Part shown: in pieces, positions 7,970-18,342 of the stretch | Numbering within the stretch: position 1 is the first letter of the stretch | Layout: each line of letters begins with the position of its first letter | From: Bacillus sp. IITD106 | GTDB taxonomy: Bacteria > Bacillota > Bacilli > Bacillales > Bacillaceae_C | Reading direction: 5' to 3' | Length of the DNA stretch: 57,337 nt | NCBI RefSeq assembly: GCF_019459225.1 | Contig: NZ_JAIAZY010000029.1 | Location: 1 to 57,337 of the forward strand | Position numbers and translations under genes: made by a program | Notes under the pieces: model-generated | Told to the model about the DNA's origin: nothing | The model's database searches: none | What the model saw: only the letters and a program-made list of their open reading frames with translations

Positions 7970-9896
7970 ATTTCTGGAGAAGTTCAGACACTTCCTCCCA
8001 TTCTTCTAAAAGCTGATCCATTTCCACTTTTATTCCTTCAATCTGTTCGTTTATTTCCATAACTTTTTCGTGATCTTCAAATATATCGGGACGGCAGAGG
8101 AGCTCCTCCAATTCGCTCATATTCTCCTCCAAAATTCCGAGGCGCTCCTCTATTTCCTCGACTCTACGTTTTCTCTGTCTTTCTAGTCTCTTTGTTTCCT
8201 TATCTTGCTGGAAGGATTTTTTTGTTGTAGGGCTTTCGGTCCGCATTTTTGACTGTAGTTTTTCCGCGTCAAGCCTAGCTATTTCTAGCATCTCTGCTTT
8301 TTTCTCCACGTAGTAATCATAATCCCCAAGATATTCTATCGTACCGTCTGGAGAAAGCTCGACGACTTTTGAAGCTAATCTATTTATAAAATAACGATCG
8401 TGTGATACAAAAAGAATGGTTCCTGGATAATCAATAAGTGCATTTTCAAGTACTTCTTTACTATCTAAATCCAGGTGGTTTGTCGGTTCGTCCAAGATTA
8501 GAAAATTAGCTTGTTCAAGCATTAAAATCGCGAGCGCAAGCCGAGCTTTTTCTCCGCCGCTTAAGGTAGACACTGTCTTTTGCACATCATCCCCACTGAA
8601 TAAGAAGTTACCTAGCATCGTACGGATTTCTTTTTCTTCCTTCATCGGATAATGGTCCCAAAGCTCTTGTAAAACGGTTTTATTGGAAGATAACTCGGCT
8701 TGTTCCTGATCGTAATAGCCAATCGTGACATTTGTGCCATAATCGATTTGACCAGAGAGCAACGCTATTTTTTTAATGATTGTTTTTAATAATGTAGACT
8801 TTCCAACACCATTTGGGCCAACTAATGCGATACTATCTCCGCGATAAATTGAAAAACGAATATTTTTTGATAATGGCGCCCCAGCATAGCCGATCGCAGC
8901 ATCATTTACTTTCAAAACATCATTGCCGCTTTGCCTTTCAATACCAAACGAAATCGATGCTGATTTATCCCCGCTTGTAGGTCGATCCATCAACTGCATT
9001 TTTTCAAGCTGCTTTCGTCTACTTTGGGCTCTTTTAGTAGTAGAGGCACGAGCAAGATTACGCTGGATAAAGTCTTGCAATTTCGCTACTTCATCCTGTT
9101 GCTTTTCATACAATTTCATTTCACGTTCATACATTTCTGCCTTCTGTACCAGGTATTTACTGTAGTTACCATGAAATTTCTTTAATTCATGCATCGAAAG
9201 CTCATATACTTGTGTTACGATTTTATCGAGAAAATAGCGATCGTGCGAAACAATTAAAATAGCACCTGGGTAGCCAACTAGATATTGTTCCAGCCATGAA
9301 AGAGTTTCAATATCTAGATGATTGGTAGGTTCGTCCAGAATTAATATATCTGGTTTTGTTAACAATAACTTAGCGAGCGCAAGACGTGTCTTTTGTCCCC
9401 CGCTCAATGTCGCGATACGTGTGGAATAGTCTTCTTCATAAAAGCGAAGCCCATGTAAAACCGAGCGAATATCGGATTCATATTGATAGCCTCCAACTTC
9501 TTCAAACTTTACTTGGAGCTGATCATACTCTCTTAATAACTTTGCCGTCTGCTCATCATGTGAACTATTTGCAAGCTCAAGCTCAATATGACGAAGATTT
9601 TCTTCCATTTTTTTTATATAATCAAATACAGAAAGCATTTCATCCCAGATGGACAACGATGATTCTAATCCAGTATTTTGCGCCAAATATCCGATTGAAA
9701 CATCTTTCGGTTTTACAATTTGGCCAGAATCATAGGATAAATGACCCGCAATCATCTTCAATAATGTTGATTTCCCTGCACCATTCCGTCCAACAAGGGC
9801 AATTCTATCTTTTGTTTGTATTTCTAGTTTTATATTCGATAATATTAATTCAGCGCCGAAGTATTTTGTCAGTTGCTGAACTTGTAACAGCATCAT
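7968..9896 (-). CDS. ydiF: ABC-F family ATP-binding protein (YdiF-like)
   Basis: ABC-F proteins are soluble tandem ATPases that act on the ribosome, not in transport. The 642-residue product has two full ABC domains: GRNGAGKSTLLK, LSGGQKTRLALAKLL and LDEPTNHLD in the first, and GPNGVGKSTLLK, LSGGEKARLALAILM and LDEPTNHLD in the second. A charged linker lies between them and a long coiled coil of Glu/Lys/Arg at the C-terminus (about residues 530-640). No membrane segments are present. Position and length match B. subtilis YdiF. It is transcribed opposite to its neighbours. The exact role (translation factor or resistance) is not shown by sequence. Confidence 0.9.
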   Translation of the reverse strand: MMLLQVQQLTKYFGAELILSNIKLEIQTKDRIALVGRNGAGKSTLLKMIAGHLSYDSGQIVKPKDVSIGYLAQNTGLESSLSIWDEMLSVFDYIKKMEENLRHIELELANSSHDEQTAKLLREYDQLQVKFEEVGGYQYESDIRSVLHGLRFYEEDYSTRIATLSGGQKTRLALAKLLLTKPDILILDEPTNHLDIETLSWLEQYLVGYPGAILIVSHDRYFLDKIVTQVYELSMHELKKFHGNYSKYLVQKAEMYEREMKLYEKQQDEVAKLQDFIQRNLARASTTKRAQSRRKQLEKMQLMDRPTSGDKSASISFGIERQSGNDVLKVNDAAIGYAGAPLSKNIRFSIYRGDSIALVGPNGVGKSTLLKTIIKKIALLSGQIDYGTNVTIGYYDQEQAELSSNKTVLQELWDHYPMKEEKEIRTMLGNFLFSGDDVQKTVSTLSGGEKARLALAILMLEQANFLILDEPTNHLDLDSKEVLENALIDYPGTILFVSHDRYFINRLASKVVELSPDGTIEYLGDYDYYVEKKAEMLEIARLDAEKLQSKMRTESPTTKKSFQQDKETKRLERQRKRRVEEIEERLGILEENMSELEELLCRPDIFEDHEKVMEINEQIEGIKVEMDQLLEEWEEVSELLQK

Positions 9897-10025
9897 TGTT
9901 TTTCACCTCTTGTTTCATAGTCAGTTTACCGTATAATCAATACTCTCGGCAATATCCCAACCTAAGTCCCTAAGAAAAAAGACAGCTTGGATGAAATAGT
10001 GTATGATAATAGAGAGGTGTTGGCA

Positions 10026-10520
10026 GTGGATAATTTAACTCATTTTAATGAGCAGGGACGCGCTAAAATGGTTGATGTGAGTGCGAAACCTGAAACGGTG
10101 CGAACTGCAATCGCCCAATCAAGTATCGAAGTAAATGAAATGATCTATGAACATATAACGGAAAACAAAATAAAAAAAGGTGATGTTCTTGCTGTGGCAC
10201 AGGTTGCTGGTATTATGGCGGCAAAAAAAACATGGGAAATCATACCTATGTGCCACCCTATCTCTTTAAAAGGAATTGATATTTCATTTGAATGGAAAAA
10301 AAAGACAAAAACTTGGCAACTAAATATACAAGCTTTAGTGAAAACAATTGGAAATACTGGTGTAGAGATGGAAGCTTTAACCGCAGTATCTGCTGCAGCA
10401 TTAACGGTTTATGATATGTGTAAAGCAGTAGACAAAAGTATGATCATAGGACCGACTTTTCTGATTGAAAAAACAGGTGGAACGACCGGAAAAGATTATA
10501 AACGACAATCTCACGATTAG
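10026..10520 (+). CDS. moaC: Cyclic pyranopterin monophosphate synthase MoaC
   Basis: MoaC makes cyclic pyranopterin monophosphate from the MoaA product in molybdenum cofactor synthesis. The sequence has [25 protein letters not shown], the conserved [12 protein letters not shown] and the [26 protein letters not shown] block. The frame is open from 9987, but the GTG at 10026 is preferred: AGAGGTG lies seven bases ahead and the homologous part begins there, giving 164 residues. It is upstream of rex in the same direction, as in B. subtilis ydiG-ydiH. No other moa gene is nearby. Confidence 0.92.
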   Translation: MDNLTHFNEQGRAKMVDVSAKPETVRTAIAQSSIEVNEMIYEHITENKIKKGDVLAVAQVAGIMAAKKTWEIIPMCHPISLKGIDISFEWKKKTKTWQLNIQALVKTIGNTGVEMEALTAVSAAALTVYDMCKAVDKSMIIGPTFLIEKTGGTTGKDYKRQSHD

Positions 10521-10541
10521 TGAAGGTGTGGAGGTTTTAGT

Positions 10542-11204
10542 ATGAATGAAGAATCAATGAAAATACCGCATGCAACGGCGAAGAGGCTGCCTCTTTATTA
10601 TCGTTTTATAAAAAATTTACATGCATCAGGAAAACAGCGCGTATCATCTGCACAGCTAAGCGAAGCAGTGAAGGTGGATTCGGCAACGATACGCCGCGAC
10701 TTCTCTTATTTTGGTGCTTTAGGAAAAAAAGGATATGGGTATAATGTAAACTATCTATTATCTTTTTTTAGTAAAACATTGGACCAGGATGAATTGACGA
10801 AAGTGGCGCTTATTGGCGTAGGTAATCTTGGAACGGCATTTTTAAATTATAATTTCTTAAAAAATAATAATACGAAAATAGCGATGGCTTTCGAAGTAGA
10901 TCCAAAAAAGATAGGAACAATGATAAGCGATGTACCCATTTACGATATGTCTGAGCTTGAACAAAGGTTGAATGAAGAAGAAATATCAGCCGTCATTTTA
11001 ACCGTTCCAGCCGCTGCAGCACAGCAAATTACAGATCGACTAGAACATACAGGTGTGAAAGGAATATTAAATTTTACACCAGCAAGACTTGCGGTTCCAC
11101 CATCTGTAAGAGTTCATCACATTGACCTTGCTGTAGAACTCCAGTCACTCATTTATTTCTTAAAAAATTATCCGAACGAAGACACGGAAAGTTCACAAGA
11201 ATAA
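10542..11204 (+). CDS. rex: Redox-sensing transcriptional repressor Rex
   Basis: Rex represses fermentation and anaerobic respiration genes and is released from DNA when NADH rises. The 220-residue protein has a winged helix ([25 protein letters not shown], about residues 35-59), the linker KKGYGYNV, and a Rossmann domain with [14 protein letters not shown] near residue 90. The ATG at 10542 has GGAGG ahead and starts 21 bases after moaC. The partner tatAC genes follow. Confidence 0.95.
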   Translation: MNEESMKIPHATAKRLPLYYRFIKNLHASGKQRVSSAQLSEAVKVDSATIRRDFSYFGALGKKGYGYNVNYLLSFFSKTLDQDELTKVALIGVGNLGTAFLNYNFLKNNNTKIAMAFEVDPKKIGTMISDVPIYDMSELEQRLNEEEISAVILTVPAAAAQQITDRLEHTGVKGILNFTPARLAVPPSVRVHHIDLAVELQSLIYFLKNYPNEDTESSQE

Positions 11205-11268
11205 CGGTTTGGGAATAGCCAAACGGAATTTCATCATTTACAATAAATGAATAAGGAGGTGGGCGCAA

Positions 11269-11469
11269 ATGGTATTAGGTGCAATTGGACCAGGTAGTGC
11301 AATCCTAATTGGGATTGTTGCTGTGTTAATATTTGGCCCCAAAAAATTGCCTGAACTAGGGAAGGCAGCTGGAAAAACCTTGCGTGAATTTAAAAACGCT
11401 ACAGCAGGTTTGGCGGACGATGAAGATAAGGATAAAGAGAAGGATCAGAAAAAAGACTCAGGCCTTTGA
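11269..11469 (+). CDS. tatA: Sec-independent translocase protein TatA
   Basis: This is a 66-residue TatA/TatB-type subunit: one N-terminal membrane helix (AILIGIVAVLIF), the FGPKKLPELGKAAGKTLREFK hinge and amphipathic helix, and a short charged tail. It forms the pore-like oligomer of the twin-arginine export system. AAGGAGGTG precedes the ATG. It is 15 bases upstream of tatC, as in the B. subtilis tatAyCy pair. Confidence 0.95.
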   Translation: MVLGAIGPGSAILIGIVAVLIFGPKKLPELGKAAGKTLREFKNATAGLADDEDKDKEKDQKKDSGL

Positions 11470-11484
11470 TAGGATGAACGTGTT

Positions 11485-12234
11485 ATGAATCAAAATCAAA
11501 TGACGATTTTAGAACATATAGACGAATTAAGAAAACGGCTGATGATTATAGTCGTTTTCTTCGTATTTGCCGTAATCATTAGCTTTTTTATTGTACAACC
11601 GTTAATTAATATTCTTCAAAATGCAGCAGCGGCAAAAGACCTGACGATGAATGCTTTTCGTGTAACGGATCCTTTTAAAGTATATATGAATATGGTGTTT
11701 ATTTTGGCTTTAATCATGACCTCTCCGGTAATTTTATACCAAATATGGTCTTTCGTCAGTCCGGGTCTTCTAGAAAAAGAACGGAGAGTAACATTAGGAT
11801 ACATTCCAGCTTCGGTATTATTATTTTTGGCGGGATTAACATTTTCCTATTTCATTCTCTTTCCTTTTGTCATGAAGTTCATGCTCGGCTTATCAAGCGA
11901 TATGGGAATCCAATCGACAATTGGAATCAACGAGTATTTTCAATTTTTATTTCAAATCACTCTACCATTTGGTTTTTTATTCCAGCTTCCAGTTGTTCTA
12001 TTATTTTTAACGAGGCTTGGAATCATCACACCAATGTTTTTAAAGAAGATAAGAAAATATGCGTATTTTGTCCTATTTGTTATTGCTGCACTTATCACAC
12101 CACCTGATATTGTCTCGCATTTAATGGTGACCGTGCCACTTTTACTGCTCTATGAAATTAGTGTGTGGATCGCAACGATTGGATATAAAAAAGCCCAGGC
12201 TGCTGAAGCGGAACGAAGAGAAGAAACGATATGA
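11485..12234 (+). CDS. tatC: Sec-independent translocase protein TatC
   Basis: TatC recognises twin-arginine signal peptides. The 249-residue protein starts with HIDELRKRLMI, a conserved signal-peptide contact region, and shows six membrane segments with the typical YQIWSFVSPGLLEKERR cytoplasmic loop and ALITPPDIVSH near the C-terminus. It forms a minimal two-component Tat translocase with the upstream TatA. The surrounding synteny supports the Y-type pair. Confidence 0.95.
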   Translation: MNQNQMTILEHIDELRKRLMIIVVFFVFAVIISFFIVQPLINILQNAAAAKDLTMNAFRVTDPFKVYMNMVFILALIMTSPVILYQIWSFVSPGLLEKERRVTLGYIPASVLLFLAGLTFSYFILFPFVMKFMLGLSSDMGIQSTIGINEYFQFLFQITLPFGFLFQLPVVLLFLTRLGIITPMFLKKIRKYAYFVLFVIAALITPPDIVSHLMVTVPLLLLYEISVWIATIGYKKAQAAEAERREETI

Positions 12235-12327
12235 TAGTGAAGACTACTCTGTAGGATCAAGGATAAGTAAATGTACCTTGTATGCAGTGTAGATGTTTGA
12301 CTTTAATATTATACATTAAAAAAACGT

Positions 12328-12358
12328 AGTACATCACTCAAATAGTGGTGTACTTTTT
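12328..12358. terminator. Terminator after tatC
   Basis: AGTACATCACT pairs with AGTGGTGTACT around a short loop and is followed by TTTTT. Confidence 0.8.
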
Positions 12359-12455
12359 CATTTATTCACAAGAAAGAAAAATAAATAAGGTTCAGCTTTT
12401 TAGAGTGGAACGAATAAAGAAAATGCACGTCTAATTAAAATAGGGAGTGTTAAGA

Positions 12456-12917
12456 GTGAAGAAAATCACTCTATCTATTCTTTCAATCGTTCTTCTGATA
12501 GGATTAAATGCTTGTTCAAACCGATATGAAAGCAATAAAAGCGCTGCTAATAGTGACGAGCAAGGCGATAAGGTTGTCAAAGAAAAGGATGTAAGAGAAA
12601 TGGTTTGGATGCAATTGTCTTTAGAACAAAATGAATGGATTGATGGGACTTGAAAGATGGAAAAGTTTCTAAAATTACTCTGAATGAAAATATGATGTCT
12701 CAAGTTGAGGATAAATCATATGAAGGAAAAGAAGTGTATTTGATTGATTTTCCTACTAAAAGCAAATCCATTTTACTTAGCTTATGTTGGGACAAAGCCT
12801 GCTAATGCTATAAAGTTTAGTAAAATGGATATCATGAACAGTTCAGTGTTAAATCGTACGGTATATAAATCATTTCCAGCAAAAACTTATAATTTTGGCG
12901 TAGTATCTAATGCTTAA
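12456..12917 (+). pseudogene. Lipoprotein gene broken by two frameshifts
   Basis: The GTG at 12456 has GGGAG eight bases ahead and begins a lipoprotein signal (VKKITLSILSIVLLIGLNAC, lipobox cysteine at the end). The frame stops at 12653. The adjacent frame continues without a gap as WKDGKVSKITLNENMMSQ, as if one G had been lost near 12650. Near 12770 a second shift is needed to continue as YLAYVGTKPANAIKFSKMD, ending at 12917. The joined product would be about 153 residues. The family was not recognised. Either this is a real pseudogene or the assembly has two small indels. Confidence 0.65.
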
Positions 12918-12945
12918 GCGATTATATGCTATAGTAATAATATCG

Positions 12946-12980
12946 AGATGTTCTCTAGAGCATCTTTCATTTCTTTTTTT
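12946..12980 (+). terminator. Terminator after the lipoprotein remnant
   Basis: AGATG-TCTC and GAG-ATCT form a stem around CTA and are followed by a T-rich tract ending in eight T. Confidence 0.55.
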
Positions 12981-12994
12981 AATTTGGTGATTAC

Positions 12995-13465
12995 GTGGAT
13001 CATGATGAGTACAAAGCATATTTGAAGCAGCAATATTCCCATGAGATTCGACCGTTACAATCAGTTAATGACGTTATCTCCGCATTTCAAAAAAAATTAG
13101 ATATTGCCGAAACAGAATTATCAGAATCCGAAGCTATTTTCTTAAAAATGACAATTCTTAACTATATTAATGTACACAAAAACGACCCTATAAAATCTAA
13201 CTTGGATAACTTTAATTTCATTTCGTATGAAGTAGTAAGAAATGAAAAAAGTGATCATTACTACAATCATATGGGGATTACATCTGATAATGAAAGAATA
13301 CTTGTCATTATTGAATCCCAGTTAAATGCAATAACCTCCAATTGCGAAGAACTAAAAGTTGATATGATTATCGAACGTGGAATCGACACATCTCATGTTA
13401 ATCAAGAAACATCTGAGTTTTTTGCATATCTAATGCTTTTTGATTCTCATAATGAAAATCATTGA
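12995..13465 (+). CDS. Hypothetical protein, 156 residues
   Basis: The acidic, soluble product has no signal peptide or membrane segment. It begins at a GTG with a weak GGTG site. It starts just beyond the preceding terminator and no clear promoter is seen, so it may itself be a remnant of a longer gene. No family is recognised. Its neighbour is the frameshifted lipoprotein, which makes this a decaying accessory patch between tatC and ydiK. Confidence 0.5.
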   Translation: MDHDEYKAYLKQQYSHEIRPLQSVNDVISAFQKKLDIAETELSESEAIFLKMTILNYINVHKNDPIKSNLDNFNFISYEVVRNEKSDHYYNHMGITSDNERILVIIESQLNAITSNCEELKVDMIIERGIDTSHVNQETSEFFAYLMLFDSHNENH

Positions 13466-13687
13466 CTACGACAGGGGATAAAAAGATAACATTTTACAGA
13501 AAAGTGAAAGAGTTACAGGAAAATTAATTCTGGATTTTAAGAGCCAAATAATATGGTTGTTTATGCCGATAAAGATACCTTTGATTACATCGGTAATGGT
13601 CTAGTAGATTAAAGTACCAAGCATTGAACTTCCCCAATTTGTGCATTAGCACAACAACTGTAGAAAGCAAGATTATTTTTAGTACAG

Positions 13688-13733
13688 AAAAGGATAGATA
13701 GAGCATATTTTATCTGTTCACCTATCCTTTTTA
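13688..13733. terminator. Bidirectional terminator-like hairpin
   Basis: AAAAGGATAG (13688-13697) and CTATCCTTTT (13722-13731) form a perfect 10-bp stem with a T tail on both strands. It could serve the upstream hypothetical gene and the ydiL-ydiK operon coming from the right. The remainder of 13466-13798 shows no supported gene. Confidence 0.65.
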
Positions 13734-13798
13734 TTCATTCTTATAAAGTCCAACATTAAAATGATTTCAAGCACTAACTTGACGTTTAATAAAAGCTT

Positions 13799-13996
13799 TT
13801 ACTTCCTCTTTTGACTTTTTATTCGAAAATGCAGTCCAATCAACCTGAACCCCGCACCGAAATCAAAAGTGGCTAATATAAGCAGTACATACACGAAAAA
13901 ATTCCAATCATTCATTGTTACTTGTTGGATTGCGAAGAATGTAAAGATGCATCCAAGAAATAAATATATGACTCCTGAAAAAAACGGAGATCTCAT
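13799..13996 (-). CDS. ydiK: YdiK-like small membrane protein
   Basis: About 65 residues with two membrane helices (SGVIYLFLGCIFTFFAIQQV and FFVYVLLILATFDFGAGF) and a basic tail. The start at 13996 (MRSPFFSG) is chosen because its ATGA overlaps the ydiL stop and GGAGGG lies ahead. The function is unknown. The ydiL-ydiK pair lies between tat and groESL as in B. subtilis. Confidence 0.85.
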   Translation of the reverse strand: MRSPFFSGVIYLFLGCIFTFFAIQQVTMNDWNFFVYVLLILATFDFGAGFRLIGLHFRIKSQKRK

Positions 13997-14727
13997 CCGA
14001 AAAACCCTCCAATCCAACCGTGAACCATTTCATAAATTCCAGCTTGTTTATTCATATAATTAAATTGCACGACAGTCACAATCGTATTCATCATCATATG
14101 AGAAATAATTGGGACGATAATTCTTTTTGTTTTTACGTATAAAAAAGCGAAAGTAAATCCCATGGCAGAGTATAAAATGATATGCATAGGGTCAAAATGG
14201 GCAAGTGCAAATATTAAAGAACTTAATAATGCCGCTACCCAGAAAGGAAAACGATTGTAGAAAAAACCAAAAATGACTTTTCGAAAAACGATTTCTTCTA
14301 ATATTGGTCCTAAAATGGAACTTGCTAGAACGACTAATGGAACGGATTTAATTAAGTTCATAATATTTTCGGTGTTTTCCGAACCAGGTTTTATCCCAAT
14401 GGCCGTTTCAATTAAAACGCCGATCATTTGAGCAACAAACGCAATGAAAATTCCGCCAACCGCCCAAATGATGGAACTTTTTATCGGCATTGGCTCTTCC
14501 TTTTCCACTCTCGTTTGTGGTTCAGCTTTTCTTAATATAAGCAGGACAATGATTAATCCAACCACAAAACTAAAGACAACCCATATGCCCGTTGCTAAAA
14601 TTTTCATTTTATATGGATCTACATGGAACAACAATACCCCAGCGAATTCTACCAAAGGCATCCCGATAAATACAGAGAGCTGCATTGCAATATAAGTAAT
14701 CAATATATATAGATATTTTTTATTCAT
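13993..14727 (-). CDS. ydiL: CPBP family intramembrane metalloprotease (YdiL-like)
   Basis: The 244-residue multi-pass membrane protein has the CPBP (Abi/CAAX protease-like) signature: EEIVFRK near residue 145, then FALAHFDP and HMMMN, which together give the glutamates and histidines of the metal site. The substrate is unknown. About six to eight hydrophobic segments are visible. It is divergent from groESL and first in a two-gene operon with ydiK. Confidence 0.88.
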   Translation of the reverse strand: MNKKYLYILITYIAMQLSVFIGMPLVEFAGVLLFHVDPYKMKILATGIWVVFSFVVGLIIVLLILRKAEPQTRVEKEEPMPIKSSIIWAVGGIFIAFVAQMIGVLIETAIGIKPGSENTENIMNLIKSVPLVVLASSILGPILEEIVFRKVIFGFFYNRFPFWVAALLSSLIFALAHFDPMHIILYSAMGFTFAFLYVKTKRIIVPIISHMMMNTIVTVVQFNYMNKQAGIYEMVHGWIGGFFG

Positions 14728-14867
14728 GAACCCAATTTCCCTTCATCAATATAAAAGCGACAACCTTCATTTTACTAATAAAAATCAAACCCTTCAAATA
14801 GGAAAGCTTTTTAAAAATTTTGTAGACCTTTGGAGAAAAAAATTTTTGAATAAATGAAGCTTGAGAC

Positions 14868-14896
14868 TTGCAAATCAAAAATGAATTTATTATGAT
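14868..14896 (+). promoter_or_regulatory. Sigma-A-type promoter of groESL
   Basis: TTGCAA (14868-14873) and TATGAT (14891-14896) are separated by 17 bases, immediately upstream of the CIRCE operator. Confidence 0.75.
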
Positions 14897-14906
14897 AATA
14901 ACTGTG

Positions 14907-14933
14907 TTAGCACTCAACGAGTTAGAGTGCTAA
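14907..14933. promoter_or_regulatory. CIRCE operator (HrcA binding site)
   Basis: TTAGCACTC and GAGTGCTAA are perfect 9-bp inverted repeats around nine bases, the exact CIRCE consensus. It is known to be bound by the heat-shock repressor HrcA and also acts in the groESL leader RNA. Confidence 0.97.
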
Positions 14934-14973
14934 TAATAAAAAAATACATATTCAATTAAGGAGGTTGTTTCAC

Positions 14974-15261
14974 TTGTTAAAACCATTGGGTGATCGCGTA
15001 ATTATTGAGCTAGTAGAATCGGAAGAAAAAACAGCTAGTGGTATCGTACTTCCGGATTCAGCAAAGGAAAAACCGCAGGAAGGTAAAGTAGTGGCTGTTG
15101 GTACAGGCCGTGTTCTTGACAGCGGTGAGCGTGTGGCTCTAGAAGTATCTGAAGGAGATACTATCATCTTCTCAAAATACGCTGGAACAGAAGTGAAATA
15201 CCAAGGTACTGAATATTTGATTCTACGCGAAACAGACATTTTAGCAGTTGTCGGTAAGTAA
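14974..15261 (+). CDS. groES: Co-chaperonin GroES
   Basis: The 95-residue protein begins [20 protein letters not shown] at a TTG, with AAGGAGG at 14958-14964. An in-frame TTG at 14965 is rejected because it lies inside the binding site. It contains the mobile loop [19 protein letters not shown] and ends [10 protein letters not shown]. It caps GroEL in an ATP-dependent protein folding chamber. It is regulated by CIRCE/HrcA. Confidence 0.97.
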   Translation: MLKPLGDRVIIELVESEEKTASGIVLPDSAKEKPQEGKVVAVGTGRVLDSGERVALEVSEGDTIIFSKYAGTEVKYQGTEYLILRETDILAVVGK

Positions 15262-15296
15262 GTCTGATTCTTATTTTATCATTATAAAACGTATGA

Positions 15297-16940
<1,644 letters not shown>

Positions 16941-17003
16941 CTTACTACATCAGAACGTTGATATACCAATGTTTCATCCGATAAAAAAGTGATATATCTG
17001 CAA

Positions 17004-17024
17004 AAATATCACAGAAATATCACA
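17004..17024. repeat. Candidate integrase arm-type sites, attL side
   Basis: AAATATCACA occurs twice (17004-17013 and 17015-17024) with an 11-bp period, about 65-85 bp inside the attL core. The same tandem pair occurs inside attR. Paired short repeats flanking the core are typical of arm sites bound by the N-terminal domain of tyrosine integrases. Confidence 0.65.
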
Positions 17025-17044
17025 ATATATTTTGAAAAGCATTT

Positions 17045-18247
17045 TTATAGGATTGCTTTTCGTAAGATGTCTCCATAAAGTCCCTCGACTTTGTTGGAGG
17101 CATCTTTTTTCATTTTGTTCGTAACATGTGTATAAATGCCAACTGTGGTTTCCATATCTTCATGACCAACTCGCTGCATGATGGTAGGAAGATCTACACC
17201 AGCTTCTGTTAACATAGAAATATGCGTGTGTCTAAAGATATGCGGAGTAGCATGTTTTTTAATCGATGTTTTATCCAATATACGATTCATTCTTTGAAGG
17301 ATTGTCTTAGTCACGAACGGATAACCGTTGGCACGAGCAAAAATAAAATCTTTATCATGATAATCTTCAATCAACGTTCGATATTGTAGCTTAAATTTGT
17401 CATTTCCCACGATTACAGCTTTGAGCATATCCATTATTGGCTGCTCCATTTCGATTTTACGAACAGAGCCCTCTGTCTTTGGTGGTGTGAGTTCATATTC
17501 CTTCATATTGTTTTTTTCGTTATAAAGCGTTTTGGTAATCCATATTTCATTCGTATCAAACAATATATCTTGTTTCTGTAATGCACACAGTTCACCAGAG
17601 CGCATCCCTGAAAAGGCAAGAGTATAAAAACGTTCTTTATCATATTTAAGGCCGTACTCTAATGTAGCAAGTAGAAATTCTTCCCATTCCGCGCGTTCCA
17701 GGTATTTTTCCTCGATATTGGTTTCCTTGATTTCTTCAATGGTTTTACGTTTTTGAGGGATAACAACATCTATACAAGGATTATCCTTCATCCAATGATT
17801 CCTAATGGCAAATTTAAAAATCATGTTAGCAGTCGTGTTTATTCCCTGTACAGTCGTTCTAGCTAGTCCTGGGGATATCTTGTTGATAACTTGTTGATAC
17901 GTAAAATGAGTAACATCCTCAATCGGTACCTTTGCGATATGTTCATTCAGTGTTTTCATTTCTCTGCGACGAATACGAATAGTGTTTTTCTTTACTCCTG
18001 TTAAACTGTATACTTCGAACCACAATTTAGCCACAACATCAAATGTCTTTTTTTTGGTAATCTTTTTATTAATCCCATCATTATTAAGTGCTTCGATCAC
18101 ATCTTCCACTTTTCTTTTTGCTTCTCTTTTCGTTTTGCCACGACGTCTAATTTGATTCCGTTTCCCCGTCACCGGATCAGGCGGGCCATCTGCCACACAT
18201 TCCCATCGCTTTTTACCGGACTTTAATACAACTTCTTCACATTGCAT
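17045..18247 (-). CDS. int: Phage integrase, tyrosine recombinase
   Basis: About 400 residues. The N-terminal part (MQCEEVVLKSGKKRWECVADG) looks like an arm-binding domain, a SAM-like core-binding domain follows, and the catalytic part holds SGMRSGELCAL (first Arg), HIFRHTHISML (His and second Arg) and GHEDMETTVGIYTHV with the Tyr nucleophile. The frame is open from 18268, but AAGGAGG lies eight bases before the ATG at 18247, which is preferred. It reads towards attL, about 100 bp from the core, and probably catalyses integration and excision at groEL. Confidence 0.93.
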   Translation of the reverse strand: MQCEEVVLKSGKKRWECVADGPPDPVTGKRNQIRRRGKTKREAKRKVEDVIEALNNDGINKKITKKKTFDVVAKLWFEVYSLTGVKKNTIRIRRREMKTLNEHIAKVPIEDVTHFTYQQVINKISPGLARTTVQGINTTANMIFKFAIRNHWMKDNPCIDVVIPQKRKTIEEIKETNIEEKYLERAEWEEFLLATLEYGLKYDKERFYTLAFSGMRSGELCALQKQDILFDTNEIWITKTLYNEKNNMKEYELTPPKTEGSVRKIEMEQPIMDMLKAVIVGNDKFKLQYRTLIEDYHDKDFIFARANGYPFVTKTILQRMNRILDKTSIKKHATPHIFRHTHISMLTEAGVDLPTIMQRVGHEDMETTVGIYTHVTNKMKKDASNKVEGLYGDILRKAIL

Positions 18248-18342
18248 TTTTTCATCCTCCTTACTCACCCTAGAATTTTGTTTAATTATCGAATGTATGT
18301 TCTTTCTTTGTTTAAAATAAAAGCCATAATTAAATGGCTGTC

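Noticed and set aside
9386-9973. 195-codon plus-strand frame opposite the ABC-F gene
   Set aside because: It is antisense to conserved ABC motifs and has no own features.
13524-13706. 60-codon minus-strand frame
   Set aside because: It begins within a terminator hairpin and shows no motif.
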